Origin: Echinarachnius parma
Lineage: Eukaryota > Echinodermata > Echinoidea > Clypeasteroida > Echinarachniidae
Direction: 5' to 3'
Assembly (NCBI GenBank): GCA_037951105.1
Contig: JBAMJV010007701.1
Location: 47,629 to 111,628 of the forward strand
DNA length: 64,000 nt
Shown: positions 22,705 through 34,680 of the stretch, in pieces
Layout: each line of letters starts with the position of its first letter
Numbering within the stretch: position 1 is the stretch's first letter
Notes under the pieces: generated by a model
Database searches by the model: none
The model's input: the letters and a program-made list of their open reading frames with translations, nothing else
Told to the model about the DNA's origin: nothing
Position numbers and translations under genes: made by a program

Positions 22705-24591
22705 AGCAAACAAAAGCAAAGTGTGCCCCCCCCCCCCCCCAATAAGTCCAATTTTGTCCATCCAAGCAATGCCTTGGGAGTATATGAAGTATATTGTTAC
22801 ATCTGGGTAGACAATCAAAGATGTATAAAGAGCTTGGACCAGCAAAATTGCCTTGTTCCAAGATGTTTTAGAATATCAAGCTCTTTATAACATGGTTCTA
22901 ATGTACTTTCAATGTAACCATCATACAAAATAAATATATAAAGACATAAATTCACAATATGATACTGTTCCATTCAAGAGCTTGCTTTATTCAATATGAA
23001 TATGCAGCAAAGACATATAAAAACATTGTAATGAAAATTCACATATTATAAATGAAAGGATTATAACGTGACATTTATGATGGCAAAATTCCTCAAAATT
23101 TTAATATACCACAAATAGGATTTAAATTCTTTGGTCACTTGCACTTGACAACAAACACTAATAGTGTGTAACATACAATCATGTGAACTAATATACCTTC
23201 CATGCTTTTATTTACATGTATTACAAGTGATCAAGTCCTTTTCTTGTGGTATAGTGGAACCTCGTTATAATATTGCAAGGTTATTTTCCTGAACCAAGCT
23301 CTTTACATTCCTTTGACTTTTACAATGATATCATCAAGAATTTGAGATAATTTATACAAGTTTCTCATGATCCCAATGCTCCTGTTATAATGACGTTCCA
23401 CTTAACTGTGAATTGATTGCAGTCGGTCCAACGTACAGAATGTATTTTTATTTATTTATTGGTCACAGTCAAAATGTCAAGCAATAAAGTAGTTAGTTGT
23501 TATTTCAAACTTTATTAACATGATACACTAAAAAGCAGTTAAAGCACCATACTAATTTTGATAACCATTTTTCTATACAAGTCATGTATCAACCATACCA
23601 CTTCATGTTCATGTTCATAAGTTCACAACCATATATTTTCATGATGGCAGTACAAGGCAATTCATGTAACAATTAATGTACTGATTTATAAAGGTGACAC
23701 CATAACTTGACATTTTATGCTGAAAAACAAACCAAAGATAAATGCATGCAATCTTTTATAAGTTGTTAATACATGTATCCCGAGTTCAAAGTAACCCATT
23801 GAAATGGTTTCCACATTCCAGTTATTTCATTAATCCATCCAGAGTAATTTGATTTTCAGGATATGCACAAAACTGGGATCAGTCATCTTCTAGAAACATG
23901 AATCACAACAAAACCACTTCTAAGGGCGAAGAGTTCATGATTCTTCTTCAGATTATAGAGACTAAAATAATAACCAAGTTATGGCGTTGTTATGGAATGG
24001 AAATCATCTCTTCCACCAATCCAGGTGAATGTTCTAAATAATGCCATCTTTTGATTTATAAATTTATATTCTATAAACAAAGATTTTATGTCTATTCAGA
24101 ATCTTATTTAAAATGTATGTTTCTAGCCTTGCAGAAACTTGACCTACATGTAATTCCAGGTCTCATTTGCTGAACTTGCCAAACCAATTGATATGTATTT
24201 TTAGTCATAAAGCTTTTCCCTTCAAGTTTCAATATACAAACTTTTGACATCTACCACCTAAATACCCCCAAAGTTGTAGTCAAAATCTTGTTATAAATGC
24301 AGTATGGGTGTGATGTGCATAAATAGCCTTACACGATGCCAGAATCAACGCTTATCAATTGACAATCACAACACTGATAATTCACTCTTCTAGTTGTCCA
24401 ATCGCTGACATGCCCCATAAAGATATGAATTAATGATCACACCTGGACCTGAAGATATTCTTCCACTCCAGTGTTCCACACACATAATTTGTTGTTAGCT
24501 AATTACATACAGTTAAGATTTCTCCAGTCTCATCTGCATAATTTTATTTTAGCTAATAACATTTCTCCAGTCACATGTCCACAATTTGGTG
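22705..24591. other. Downstream region of CHCHD4, likely 3' UTR and flank
   Basis: AT-rich sequence without coding signal. On the minus strand, AATAAA-type signals (TTTATT on the plus strand) lie at about 22984, 23450-23465 and 23508, any of which could end the CHCHD4 transcript. A short repeat GTTAGCTAA...TTTCTCCAGTC occurs two to three times at 24493-24600. TGGAACCTCGTTATAA near 23253 is a fragment of a family also seen at 25160-25400 and 25880-25920. Confidence 0.5.
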
Positions 24592-27500
24592 TTAGCTAAC
24601 ATTTTCCTTTGAGTCTGGCTCCCCCGCCTGCTGGTCTGCGCTACTGCCCCCCGACACAGCCCCCGACGGCTCGGCAGCAGGCTCACTGTCCTCGTTTTCC
24701 TGCGGCATGTCTGGTCCTCCCCCGTCGTCGTTCATGGGGTAGAGGATCGGGTACGCCGTCATGCACTCCTGCATCTTGCGGAAGTTGTCGATGCAGTCGG
24801 ATCCCTTGAGTTCGGCGGTGCTGTAGTGGAAGCAAGAGAAGGCTTCCCTGAACTCGTTCCCGCATGGACCGCTCGCCATACCCCCGAGGCACGGGCAGCT
24901 CCAATTGATATCCCCATTCGACAGGATCAGACCTTAGAATGGATGAAACACACTTAAATTGTAAAATTCAAGTCTTTTTGAAAATGTGATAATAGAATGA
25001 GACAAATAAAACAGATGCAGTTAACAATCAAACTCGATTTTGCATGTCTGCATTTCACAGAATCATTTCTTCAAAATGCAAGGATAGATGTGAATTATGC
25101 CATTGATCAGTTTGAAGCCCCCACTCACAATCAATTGATAAGATTCAGGTTTATTTCAACTACAGTGAAACCTCATTTTAACAAGCACTTGGGGCACATT
25201 GAATTTACCTCATTTTATCAGGGCTTAAAAATAATGAAATACATAGAACCTTGACCAGTGAAATTACCTTAGCACTATATCAGGTAACTCATTATAACAG
25301 AGCTCATTGTATAGAGGTTAAACTGTAACATGGAAAAGAATAATGAACTTTAAAAAAAAAAAAGTATACAGTGAAACTTCCGTTACATAACGAGCATGTT
25401 GGGTCCATTGAATTTACCTTATATCAGATATATAGTTGTATCAGGGCTAAAAAAAAATACATAGAACCTGCACCTGTGAGATTTCCTTGCCATATCAGGT
25501 ACCACACATAGGTATACATTACAATATCGTTGTGCGGAGATCAACCTCTTCTTCCTGCTGCACTATCCAACACAAAAACATTTTTTGTTGGCCGATTTCT
25601 CCCTCCATCAAACAAACTTTCATTTATGTGATCCACAGTTCATATACTTTGATAATAATTACTGACTCTGTTGTTTTGAAGACCGCAAAATGTAGGAAAA
25701 AAAAGATTATTTCCCGTCCGTTTTCCTTACCGATAGGTCCTAAAACAGCGTTCAACTGTTGAACGGTACAGTGTATGAATGGGCGGTATGCTTATCTCCA
25801 GCGTATTAGCGTATATTGCGTGTAAATGGCCCAACTGATTGGACCATTTACTTTAATAGTACTAGTAGATGTGTCAGGTACCTCGTTATAACAGAGCTCA
25901 TTATAAAGAGGTTCCACTGTAATTTCTAACAGTAGTGTTAGAAACTGAAACTTGTAAAGAACTAGTATACTGTATTCAGTATCATACAACTATTCACCTT
26001 CTCCATCTTCGTCATCTTCTTCAGCGAGATACTGCAGTTCTTCTTTGATTGGGGCCTCCAGATCCTCTTTGGTCACAAACAGGACACGATCCTTACCATC
26101 TTTTCCTGAAGAAAAAAACAAAATCAAAATTAACTCATTATGATTAATAATGATTTGTCGAGTGTCAAAGTCAAAGACTTTAATTTCAACACGTGACAAC
26201 CTAGTTAATTACCCTTCATTAGATCGTCGGGTCGAGAGTGAAAAAGGCATGCCATGATTTAATGATTAAGTTGATTTTTGTTAAATTGAGTTCAATGTCT
26301 CTACAAACGTTCTTCTGAACTTAAGTAATAATTAATATATGTGAAAGACTGAATTATTTTTGGGGTTGTTGTTAATGTTTTACTTTTGGCCGTTATTTAG
26401 ATGACTTTTAAATTACATGATCATTAGACATTAGTAGCAAATCACATCAACATACAATTTGATACAGACTGCCCTCCACATAGGTTCATTAGTATAGTGC
26501 CGTCTGGATATTACGATTTTCGTACATTTGCACTGTACTGGCTGCCCCGTCCAAGGTACATTTTTGCTCGCTGATTCCTGCCTCCCTTTACCTGCAAATC
26601 AAACAAACTATAAATTAATGTATGCTATAAATCCTAATATTTGATAATACTTGCCAATTCTGATGTTTTGAAGACCATAATAGGTTGAAAAAGAGACGAT
26701 TTCCAGTCCCGTTTTCCTTCGTCGATATTCCGAAAACAGCGCGTTCATATAGTGAACGATCTGGTTGCGCAATAGCAAAAACTTACCAAATAAAGTGAGC
26801 CATCTATCGACAAGAAATTGTACATTGTTGTTATAATTAATTTTCGTTTTGCCGAGACAGGTTAAATATTCTTGTTGCCAGAAGTTTCATGTTTTATCTG
26901 GTTTGGAATATTACAATTTTCAAGTGTTTCGGGCCTATTTCGGGAGAATATATTAAGCAAGTTACGTAATGTTCGATGTTTGGGTATTTTAATGTTTAGT
27001 TAGTATTGCGATCGATGCATGCGGGCAGCTGTACGTATACGGGGACAGCCGCATACGGCTTGAATGATGGCTAGGCACGTCTGGGTGTGCCATTGTCCAC
27101 ACAGCTGAAGCTTGTTTACAGCAGAGCGTGCACGTGTGTATACACTAGCATGAGATCACCGCGCGTGGCGCGCTCGTAGTTTTATTTCTTCGAAGATGGC
27201 CGACCTTCGAGCAGGAGCCAGGAATTAGAGGAATAAACATCATAATTTGTAAGTTTGTTTAACATTTCTTAATTATTTGTTAAATGCATAATATGGCCTA
27301 AAAGCTAGGCCTTATATCAGTCATAAAAAAAAAAATTGTGATGTGATATATAAAAAGTTCTGGCCGTTTATGCAGTGTATGGTCTATGGACAAGCGCATC
27401 TCCTCTGCATTTGCATATATTGCGCGTAAATGGTCCATATATTTATGGACCATTTACTTTTTAGATGTGCCCTCCAGCTCCATTTACATGCAGATTACGT

Positions 27501-30036
27501 TATTGTTATGTTTGAAGCCACAATAACCAAATCATAAAGACGATAATTCAGTTTGACATTTGAGTGTGAAGTATTTATTCAAGATGTCGTAACTACGACG
27601 ATCAATAAACGTGTTACATATAGGGGACTACGCCCTCAACGGTATAAGCATTATAGTGTTAAAGGCCAAGTTGAGTTTTGGTAATTTCCAAAGTGCCCCC
27701 CCAACATCGATTGCAACGGATTTGGTTGATTTCAATTCCATATGAAAGATCATCGAAACAAACATGGGAAATAATAATAATTTCCATTCAAATGCTCTAA
27801 TTGTTGTGAAATTTGCTTTCAAAATATCATATAAAAGTGGTTGACGCCCGGGTATCACTTTTTAGAACCGCTAGTGCGAGGCACTAGCGTTCTATGTTCT
27901 CCTAATAAAAAACTGAAACCAAATATTTGTGTGCACGCTAATTGTGCTTAAAACTATACATATGATACGGTACTTACCAGTTATTTACTCTCCAATATGT
28001 GATCCAACTACCGGGTGGATTAAGATTATGATTTTTCCTTCCATTCCGCAAAAAATTAGTGATATATGCGCCTCATGGACCAGTCTCTCCGTGTGTTAGC
28101 GCGACTGTGAACGAAAGGCGAACGAATGCGAATGGGGCTTGCGAGTTGCGTCAACGGCAGTGTTGGAGTCATACTTCTATGGTTGCGATACATAATATAC
28201 ACGTACTACTGTATAGTATTACCGCACACAGTGACTGCACTACAGTCCCGTATTACCGCACACTGCACTATACAGTCCCGTATTAGGACCTACAACGCTA
28301 GTGCTTCGCGCCGAGTTAATTTGACACTTCGAGTTGTAACGGCTCGTTTTGAATGATAACAGGGGTTTTACTTTGTCGTTTGTAATTGTGTATACTTTTC
28401 GAGCATGGTGAAGTTATAACTATTAGTTTGTATCGTAATCGTGCAGGTTTTGGTTACTAAAGTTAAGTTTGACCAATACTCAACTATCCCTTTAAATATA
28501 TAAACACAACAGTTATATTACACACTGTTTCATCGGCAATATCGTGTATTAGGCCCCACCACTGCTATACTGTATGTCTTATGTAGCCAAGTTATAGCCA
28601 CTAAATCTGACCTATAGCCACTAAATCTGACCTATAGCCATTAATCTGACCTATAGCCATTAATCTGACTTATAGCCACCAAATTAGGGTTAGGGTTAGG
28701 GGTTTAGTTAGGGTTATATAGGGTTAGGACTTAGATTATATGTATACAGTATAGCAGTGGTGGCACGCCTGCGTCGCGATGTACACTAGCGAATGGGAAA
28801 CTGTATGGCCAAGTATGCCCAAGTATGCCCAAAAGTCACACTGCCGTATAGCAGTAGTGACTTCACTAACCCCCGTTTTTTTTTTGTAGGACTGTATATG
28901 ACGTTAAATTAATCACTGTGTGTTTTTTTATTTTCTCACCAAACTTTGCAGATCGTGCTAGATGACAGGTTTAAAATCCTCCATTTGGAGGCGTCACGTT
29001 GCCCCTAGCTAAATTGAAATGGGCTACAATTTTATTCGTTGGTCCTGAACTGCACGTCAATCCAGCATCACCGCACACGTAATAATGGCGTTCACCGTGT
29101 AGCTAGCGCAAATTGTATTACGTCATCAATCATACGAACTTGTTTTGGTCGGAAGCAAGGCTCATCATCAACTGTTAAAACTGCAAAGTAAAAATGTATA
29201 ATTTAATTTAATGTGTGTACGTTTTTTCATAAAAAATAAATATATTCCATCGTATTTTATTTAATTCTATTCAAAAATCAGTCGTTACAATTTTTAAATC
29301 CATATTCTTTAAAAGTTTGAAAAACAACAATTCGCAAGCAAAATACGGTAGTTTCATCTCAAGCGCACTCAGTGGCACACACTTTATTTCCGATTTGACA
29401 GGCATACAATAATGTGCGTAAGTAATTTACAACGTATCAATTCATGGCTGGACGAAGACTACCTAACGAAAGGTCATTTCAGCAACACACTTTTCACGGT
29501 ACTTCCGTCGCAAGCGTGTGCGATGATCAGCGCTCGACGCGACTGCATGGCAAATGAACGTGAAATATTGGCTGATTCATAGCAAGAAAAGTGGGTAAGT
29601 ATCAAAAACACATCTTTCAATGATTTAATTTCACCTTATAGATTACAAATGTCATGTCATAAGTGGAATGAATGAACGGGGAGAAACCCTACCTTACGTT
29701 TTGATGTAGGTGGGGATGTGGGTACCTGTATAGGTACCCACATGTAATGGGGATGAGTGGTGGGGCCTAATACACGATTATGCCGTTTCATCATGCATGG
29801 TAATTGCAATGCCAAGCATAATGCATTATAACTATACGTAGTGCATGCCATGCCCATGGGCACCATGTCCGAGTGCAGTGAACTGGATCCCGGGTGCTCC
29901 GGCTGACCAACCCAGCAATTACCACTGAAAATGAAATCAGCAGAAGATCAGCTGTGCCTGTGGGAATATAAGTTATAAGTTATAACTGTCTATAAGCAAA
30001 GCATGCAAACTTACCTTCTTCTCGGCAGTAAGACAT
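24592..30036 (-). CDS. CHCHD4: CHCHD4 / MIA40, mitochondrial intermembrane-space oxidoreductase
   Basis: Three exons: 30036-30015 (MSYCREE plus one base), 26105-25998 and 24932-24592. Phases agree and total 471 bp, giving 156 residues; human is 142. MIA40 oxidises small cysteine-rich proteins entering the mitochondrial intermembrane space and passes electrons to ALR/GFER. Exon 2 carries RVLFVTKED, the family's conserved N-terminal stretch. Exon 3 carries NWSCPCLGG, the redox-active CPC motif, then the twin CX9C pair ([11 protein letters not shown] and [11 protein letters not shown]) that forms the hydrophobic substrate cleft, then an acidic, Gly/Ser-rich tail. There is no cleavable presequence, as expected for the metazoan form. 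Donor GTAAG (30014) and acceptor TTCTTCAG bound intron 1 (3.9 kb); donor GTGAAT (25997) bounds intron 2. All key cysteines are intact. Confidence 0.96.
25158..25510. repeat. Tandem pair of a CAGTGAAAC-type repeat in CHCHD4 intron 2
   Basis: ACAGTGAAACCTC..., TTGAATTTACCT, TATCAGGGCT and ATACATAGAACCT occur in the same order twice (25163-25290 and 25368-25500). A related end, CCTCGTTATAACAGAGCTCA followed by GAGGTTCCACTG, lies at 25880-25920. Such CAGTGRAACCTC ends resemble Tc1/mariner-pogo (Tigger-like) termini; this is a resemblance only. Confidence 0.6.
25640..27500. repeat. Two diverged copies of a dispersed repeat in CHCHD4 introns
   Basis: GTTTTGAAGACC..., TTTCC.GTCCGTTTTCCTT, AAAACAGCG and GTTCA...GAACG at 25676-25770 recur at 26664-26760. 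The continuation (CATATTGCG.GTAAATGG and GGACCATTTACTTT) at 25800-25855 recurs at 27415-27465. The second copy is therefore interrupted by about 600 bp (about 26765-27370). Confidence 0.55.
27170..27248 (+). promoter_or_regulatory. Possible antisense start region within CHCHD4 intron 1
   Basis: A locally GC- and CpG-richer stretch (CACCGCGCGTGGCGCGCTCG) is followed by GAAGATGGCCGACC, which fits the YY1-type initiator motif found at animal transcription starts, a 10-codon frame (27196-27228) and a donor GTAAGT at 27249. It could be a non-coding first exon transcribed toward SLC35A2 or a CHCHD4 antisense RNA. No downstream exon is identified. Confidence 0.25.
27662..28491. mobile_element. TTAA MITE, family 1, long variant
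   Basis: Ends AGGCCAAGTTGAGTTTTGG and CAATACTCAACTATCCCT, flanked by TTAA (27658-27661 and 28492-28495). At 830 bp it is about 300 bp longer than the 4074-4599 copy; the middle (about 27890-28310) carries extra sequence, including a repeat of CACACTG.ACTATACAGTCCC. It lies in CHCHD4 intron 1. Confidence 0.75.
28553..28763. mobile_element. Small TIR element with TATAGCCAC repeats and TTAGGG-like tract
   Basis: Inverted ends ACCACTGCTATACTGTAT and ATACAGTATAGCAGTGGT enclose five units of AATCTGACCTATAGCCA and then TTAGGGTTAGGG-like repeats (28685-28735). Related pieces with TATAGCCACTAAAT, AGGGTTAGG and GTGGTGGGGCCTAATACAC lie at 12045-12118 and 29756-29778, so this is a small dispersed family. 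The TTAGGG string is too short and internal to be telomeric. Confidence 0.65.
28770..29990. other. CHCHD4 intron 1, 5' part; no feature recognised
   Basis: AT-rich with scattered short repeats. Open frames such as 29657-29866 (minus) show no motif. Confidence 0.4.
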
Positions 30037-30335
30037 CTTACATAAGCTGACACACACACATTGGAGTGAAATATATAACTTTTCCTTTGAAAATGAAAGA
30101 CACAATAAGATATTTTTATCGGCAAATCTGCAGCACGCCGGTGTATTTGCACATGTTACACAAGTGTTCGTAGAGCTAGAGGGCGCTAGAATTGTTTAAA
30201 AAATAAATAAAATGTGTGACGATTTTTCAGTGGCAAAGCGAACTATCGATATGTCGGTGATAATTATAATATCGCGATCGGGCCTTGGGGGCGTGCGCCC
30301 TGTTATCGGTCTTTGCCCAGCTAGCTATTGTTGTT

Positions 30336-31175
30336 AGATAGTTGAGTTTTGGTATAGGGGGCGCTACGCAAAATACATTTTTTGTGAGATAATGAAAAAC
30401 TGAGTGTCAAATTTGAAAGAGCATACAATTTTCATGACAGAATAAACTTAATTTTATCAAAAATCTGTTCAGAAACGGCTGAAATATCCATAAACATAAC
30501 CGTTGTAATATAGGATGTCTCGGGCAATTTCGTAAACTTTTCATTCGTACTATTGATAAGCGGTTCATTCAAATTCGCGAAATTAAGCTGAATTAGGCGT
30601 ACAACTGTCGTTCAAAATTGTATTTCCTTCATTCTATTGACCTCTTCGCTCAGGTGATTTAGCACTTATAGCATTCAATTAAAAAAAGCACGCTATTAGT
30701 TCGCTAACGGAATTCACGGAAGTCGGTATTACGTAATCACACATTTTCTTGGGGGGGGGGGGGGCATTCTGTTATACTCTGTATGTTACTCATGACAAAC
30801 TACGTGGTACTATTCACATCTACTATTTATGAAATATAAACACGTTTTAAATCGAATGCAAACAAAATGTTTTCGATTGATCGTTATATGAATTCAAATG
30901 CTAAAAAACGAATTTGAACTACAAGATAAAGCTGCGGTGACAAAATCGGCGAAATTGAATGCACACAAAATGAATTCGTGTGGCCAACATACTTCGTGGG
31001 GCCCCACCATAGGGCCCCACAATAATTTTGGACTAGCCATTAAACAATTTTTTAAATGCTTCCTCTTTTCAAAAATATACAAAAGAGGTTTTTAAATAGT
31101 TGATGATCTCTCTATTATGTAATCACTATTTCAACAAAACATCACATACACAATATTTTATTTGAACCCCCACGG
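30336..31175. mobile_element. TTAA MITE, family 1, truncated and interrupted copy
   Basis: Starts GATAGTTGAGTTTTGGTATA and shares GAGTGTCAAATTTGAAAGAG and GAAACGGCTGAAATATCC with 4074-4599. The match breaks near 30512, and the family sequence (GCTTCCTCTTTTCAAAAA..., GATGATCTCTCTATT) resumes near 31055, after about 500 bp of other sequence with an oligo-G tract. The right end is missing. Confidence 0.6.
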
Positions 31176-31542
31176 GCACATCGATGTAGCCTACACATGC
31201 AAAAAAAAAATTTATAAAAGGTATGCACGGCTGAAATTGATTATTTGGCAAACGAAAGTAGAATACATGGTTTGAGCCACAAAAATAATTTACCTTTAGA
31301 TGATTTTGCCGACTCCTTTAATCCTTTTGTCAATGTTTTTGTTTGCATGAACCACGGATGAACTTTGAGGACACAAATATGTGTTTGTGTGTGGGGGGAG
31401 GGGGGGGGGGGGGTGTAGCCGTTTAGGCACCAGAGCACTTTGATCTTTGAATCAACATGCTCTGGAAAAGGGTGGCAGGTGCCCTCACTCAGAATTCACT
31501 TGCAGTTTAGACACAAAATTGTTTTTTAATTTCGACATTTAA

Positions 31543-33058
31543 AGGGATAGTTGAGTGTTGGTATAGGGGTGCACTTCACAAAATATTTTTTTGTGAGATA
31601 ATGAAAAACTGACTGTCAGATTTGAAAGAACATACAATTTTAATGACAGAATAAACTTTATTTGAACAAAATCGGTTCAGAAACGGCTGAAATATCCATA
31701 AACATATTTTTATTCAAAAATTCTTCACCAGGGGATATTTTGACTTTTTAGAAAATTTTTAAATGCTTAAAGGGGTAGTACAGTTTTGGTAAGGCTGAAC
31801 TTTAGTAACCAAACCTGGACAGTAACATTATAAACTAATAGTTATAACTCCACCATGCTCGAAAGGTATACAAAATTACAAACGACTAAGTAAAAAGCCA
31901 GTTATCGTTCAAAAAGAGCCATTAAAACACAAGAGGGCGCTTTCTAAAAAGGCATTGGTTTCAACCATTTTTCTTACCAAATTATGCATGTGATGTTTTA
32001 TTGAAATAATGATTAAATAGAGAGATCATCAACAACTATTTAAAAAAGTTTTTTGAAAAATTTTGAAAAAGTGCAAGCATTTTTTAAATTTTTTGAAAAA
32101 TCGTCTAATTATTTGGGCCCCAAATAATTATAAGATCAGATATATTTATTGATATTTCAGCCGTTTCTGGGTCGATTTTGACCAAATAAAGTTTATTCTG
32201 CCATTAAAATTGCATGTTCTCTCAAATCGACACTCAGTTTTTCATTACCTCACAAAAAAATTGTGATGTGCAGCGCCCTCTCTACCAAAACTAAACTACC
32301 CCTTTAAAGAGATAGTTGAGTATTGGTAAAACTTAACTTTAGTAACCAAAACCTGCACCATTACGGTACAAAATAATAGTTATAACTTCACAATGCTCGA
32401 AAAGTATACACAATTACAAACGACTAAGTAAAACCCATATTATCATTCAAAAAGAGCCGTTACAACTCAAGAGGGCGCTCTCTAAAAAATAATTGGTTTT
32501 AGCCATTTTTCATACAAAATTGTGCATCTAATGTTTTGTTCAAATAATGATTCAATAGAGATATCATCAACAACTTTTTAAAAACCTATTCAGATTTTTT
32601 TCAAAGTAGTCTTCAAGCATTTTTTCTTTTTTTTTCTAAAAAGTCAAAATATCCCCTGGTGACGAATTTTTGAATAAAAATATGTTTATGGATATTTCAG
32701 CCGTTTCAGAACCGATTTTGTTAAAATAACGTGTCAGTTTTTCATTATCTCACAAAAAAATATTTTGTGAAGTGCCCCCCTTTACCAACACTGAACTATC
32801 CCTTTAAAGACTACTTTGACAAAAATCTGAATAGGTTTTTAAAAAGTTGTTGATGATATCTCTATTGAATCATTATTTTAACAAAACATTAAATGCACAA
32901 TATTGAGTTGTAACGGCTCTTTTTGAATGATACTTAGTCGTTTGTAATTGTGTATACTTTTCGAGCATGGTGAAGTTATAACTATTATTTTGTACCGTAA
33001 ATTAATGGTGCAGGTTTTGGTTACTAAAGTTAAGTTTGACCAATACTCAACTATCCCT
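31543..33058. mobile_element. TTAA MITE nest: one family-1 copy split by two more copies
   Basis: Outer element: left part 31543-31766, right part 32808-33058, outer TTAA at 31539-31542 and 33059-33062. At its internal TTAA (31767-31770) lie two complete relatives end to end: 31771-32303 (ends AGGGGTAGTACAGTTTTGG and AAACTACCCCT) and 32308-32803 (ends AGAGATAGTTGAGTATTGG and CTGAACTATCCCT), separated by single TTAAs at 32304-32307 and 32804-32807. The inner element 32308-32803, read inverted, shows the continuous sequence across the break (ATGCTTGAAGACTAC), proving that the outer copy was interrupted at that spot. Confidence 0.88.
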
Positions 33059-33328
33059 TTAAAATGTCAAGCAAAACTTGGAAGATCAGTTTGTATTTCT
33101 TTTAGTAGTTTATATCAGCATCGAGAAAAGTAAGAAGGTTTCAAATAGTTTGTCAATTATGTGAGGCTCATTGGCAGTTTTCTGCAAGCTGCTGTGCCCT
33201 TCAGACTGTGCAACTTTTCTTCAGGCTTTGGATGACCTCGCCTATCTCTTGGTGATAAATGGTAGGCTACTATATCTTTTAGATATATTTTAGAACACTA
33301 ATTTTAATAATTATTTGTTTTTGCTTGG

Positions 33329-33853
33329 TTTAGTTTTGGTAGAGAGGGCGCTGCACATCACAATTTTTTTGTGAGGTAATGAAAAAGTGAGTGTCGAATT
33401 TGAGAGAACATGCAATTTTAATGGCAGAATAAACTTTATTTGGTCAAAATCGACCCAGAAACGGCTGAAATATCAATAAATATATCTGATCTAATAATTA
33501 TTTGGGGCCCAAATAATTAGGTGATTTTTTCAAAAAATTAAAAAAATGCTTGCACTTTTTCAAAAATGTTCAAAAGCGTTTTTAAATAGTTGTTGATGAT
33601 CTCTCTATTTAATCATTATTTCAATAAAAAAACACATGCATAATTTTGTATGAAAAATGGTTGAAACCAATGCCTTTGTAGAAAGCGCCCTCTTGTGTTT
33701 TAATGGCTCCGACGATAACGGGCTGTTTGTTTACTTAGTCGTTTGTAATTTTGTATACCTCTTGAGCATGGTGGAGTTAAAACTATTAGTTTATAATGTT
33801 ACTGTCCAGGTTTGGTTACTAAAGTTCAGCCTTGCCAAAACTGTACTTCCCCT
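33329..33853. mobile_element. TTAA MITE, close relative of 31771-32303 in inverse orientation
   Basis: Left end TTTAGTTTTGGTAGAGAGGG, right end AAACTGTACTTCCCCT followed by TTAA (33854-33857). Nearly colinear with the reverse complement of 31771-32303, including GACCCAGAAACGGCTGAAAT, the GGGCCCAAATAATT centre and the GAGCATGGTGGAGTT block. The left TTAA is not preserved. Confidence 0.75.
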
Positions 33854-34271
33854 TTAAGCCGATAGCCTATCCCCGATAGGCGTCGGGCTTTTTGGGAGGT
33901 ACTAATCGCTAATCATGGAGACGGACAACTGGCGAGCCCGAACAACCGGCGAGCCCAAACCCGATCGCTGGTAGCCTTTTGTCAAGGCCCCCGCGCGAAC
34001 ACCCAACCGAGCGCGAAGCGCGAGACTATAGACCCGAGCGCAGCGAGGGCCTTTTTCCTTTTTGAATATTTGTTGTTGTTTAGTTTTCATGTAAACCTTA
34101 TATTAGACCGGTATTCATCTACCAAATGTGGTAGATGCGTGTAGCGTCCATTATAGTCGTTCTGCGCAATACCGGTACCGGTATGCAAATTCGGATATGA
34201 ATATGCATACAAACGCGACGTTACGTGTCGTGCTCCGCAACTGTGTGTATTAGGCCAGTAATGCGATAATG

Positions 34272-34500
34272 ATGGCGAATCCAACGATCTTGAGTGAAAA
34301 TTGTCTTGACAAGAATACGCAGCTAAGAAATTACAAATTACAAAGTTCAGAGAATTGCAAGTTGCAGCGTTAAGGCGGTTATTGAGGGAGCAGGATGAAT
34401 TTGTCAGTCTTTGCACGGGATATGGCAAAAGTGCGATTTTTCCAGGCAATAGTATGGACCTGCATGTCTGTGTATCGACCATAATCGTTGCACCGCTGCA
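34272..34500 (+). pseudogene. RecQ-type helicase N-terminal fragment, broken
   Basis: From 34310 the plus frame reads KFRELQVAALRRLLREQDEF then VSLCTGYGKSAIF, matching the RecQ pattern of motif 0 (F...Q..A.R.LL.G.D.FV) followed by the Walker A box, here TGYGKS with all key residues, and then VSTIIVAPLQ, matching the strand that leads to the SPL of motif Ia. RecQ helicases unwind DNA from 3' to 5'. A start-like ATG at 34272 opens MANPTILSENCLDK in another frame, so there is a frameshift near 34308, and after 34500 the frame loses similarity: no DExH box or later motif is visible. It is a relic inside the TIR element, not a working helicase. The 131-codon minus-strand frame opposite is its shadow. 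Confidence 0.62.
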
Positions 34501-34586
34501 GCAGCAACGCCAACGAGCGGAACCCTCATTGGCGCAACGCCCGCAGCTCGTGCCGCATGCATCGTCCAGTGCTTGCCCTGGACCTT

Positions 34587-34680
34587 GAAAGAAAGAAAAC
34601 GGTCTTCAACTCTTCAAAGTTCAACAGTGATTTTAGTATACACTGTCAGTTGAGGGGTTGAAGACCGTTTTCTTTCTTTC
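34587..34680. repeat. Perfect 24-bp inverted repeat (hairpin)
   Basis: Arms 34587-34610 (starts GAAAGAAAGAAAACGG) and 34657-34680 (ends CCGTTTTCTTTCTTTC) are exact complements separated by 46 bp. It lies just after the helicase remnant. Confidence 0.9.

Noticed and set aside
24609..24904. Alternative frames over CHCHD4 exon 3
   Set aside because: Shadow frames; the annotated frame carries the CPC and twin CX9C motifs.
28685..28735. Telomere or interstitial telomeric repeat
   Set aside because: Only a few imperfect TTAGGG units inside a small TIR element that has relatives without a longer tract.
34087..34482. 131-codon minus-strand frame
   Set aside because: Lies opposite the RecQ-like frame, which carries the motif evidence; the minus frame has none.
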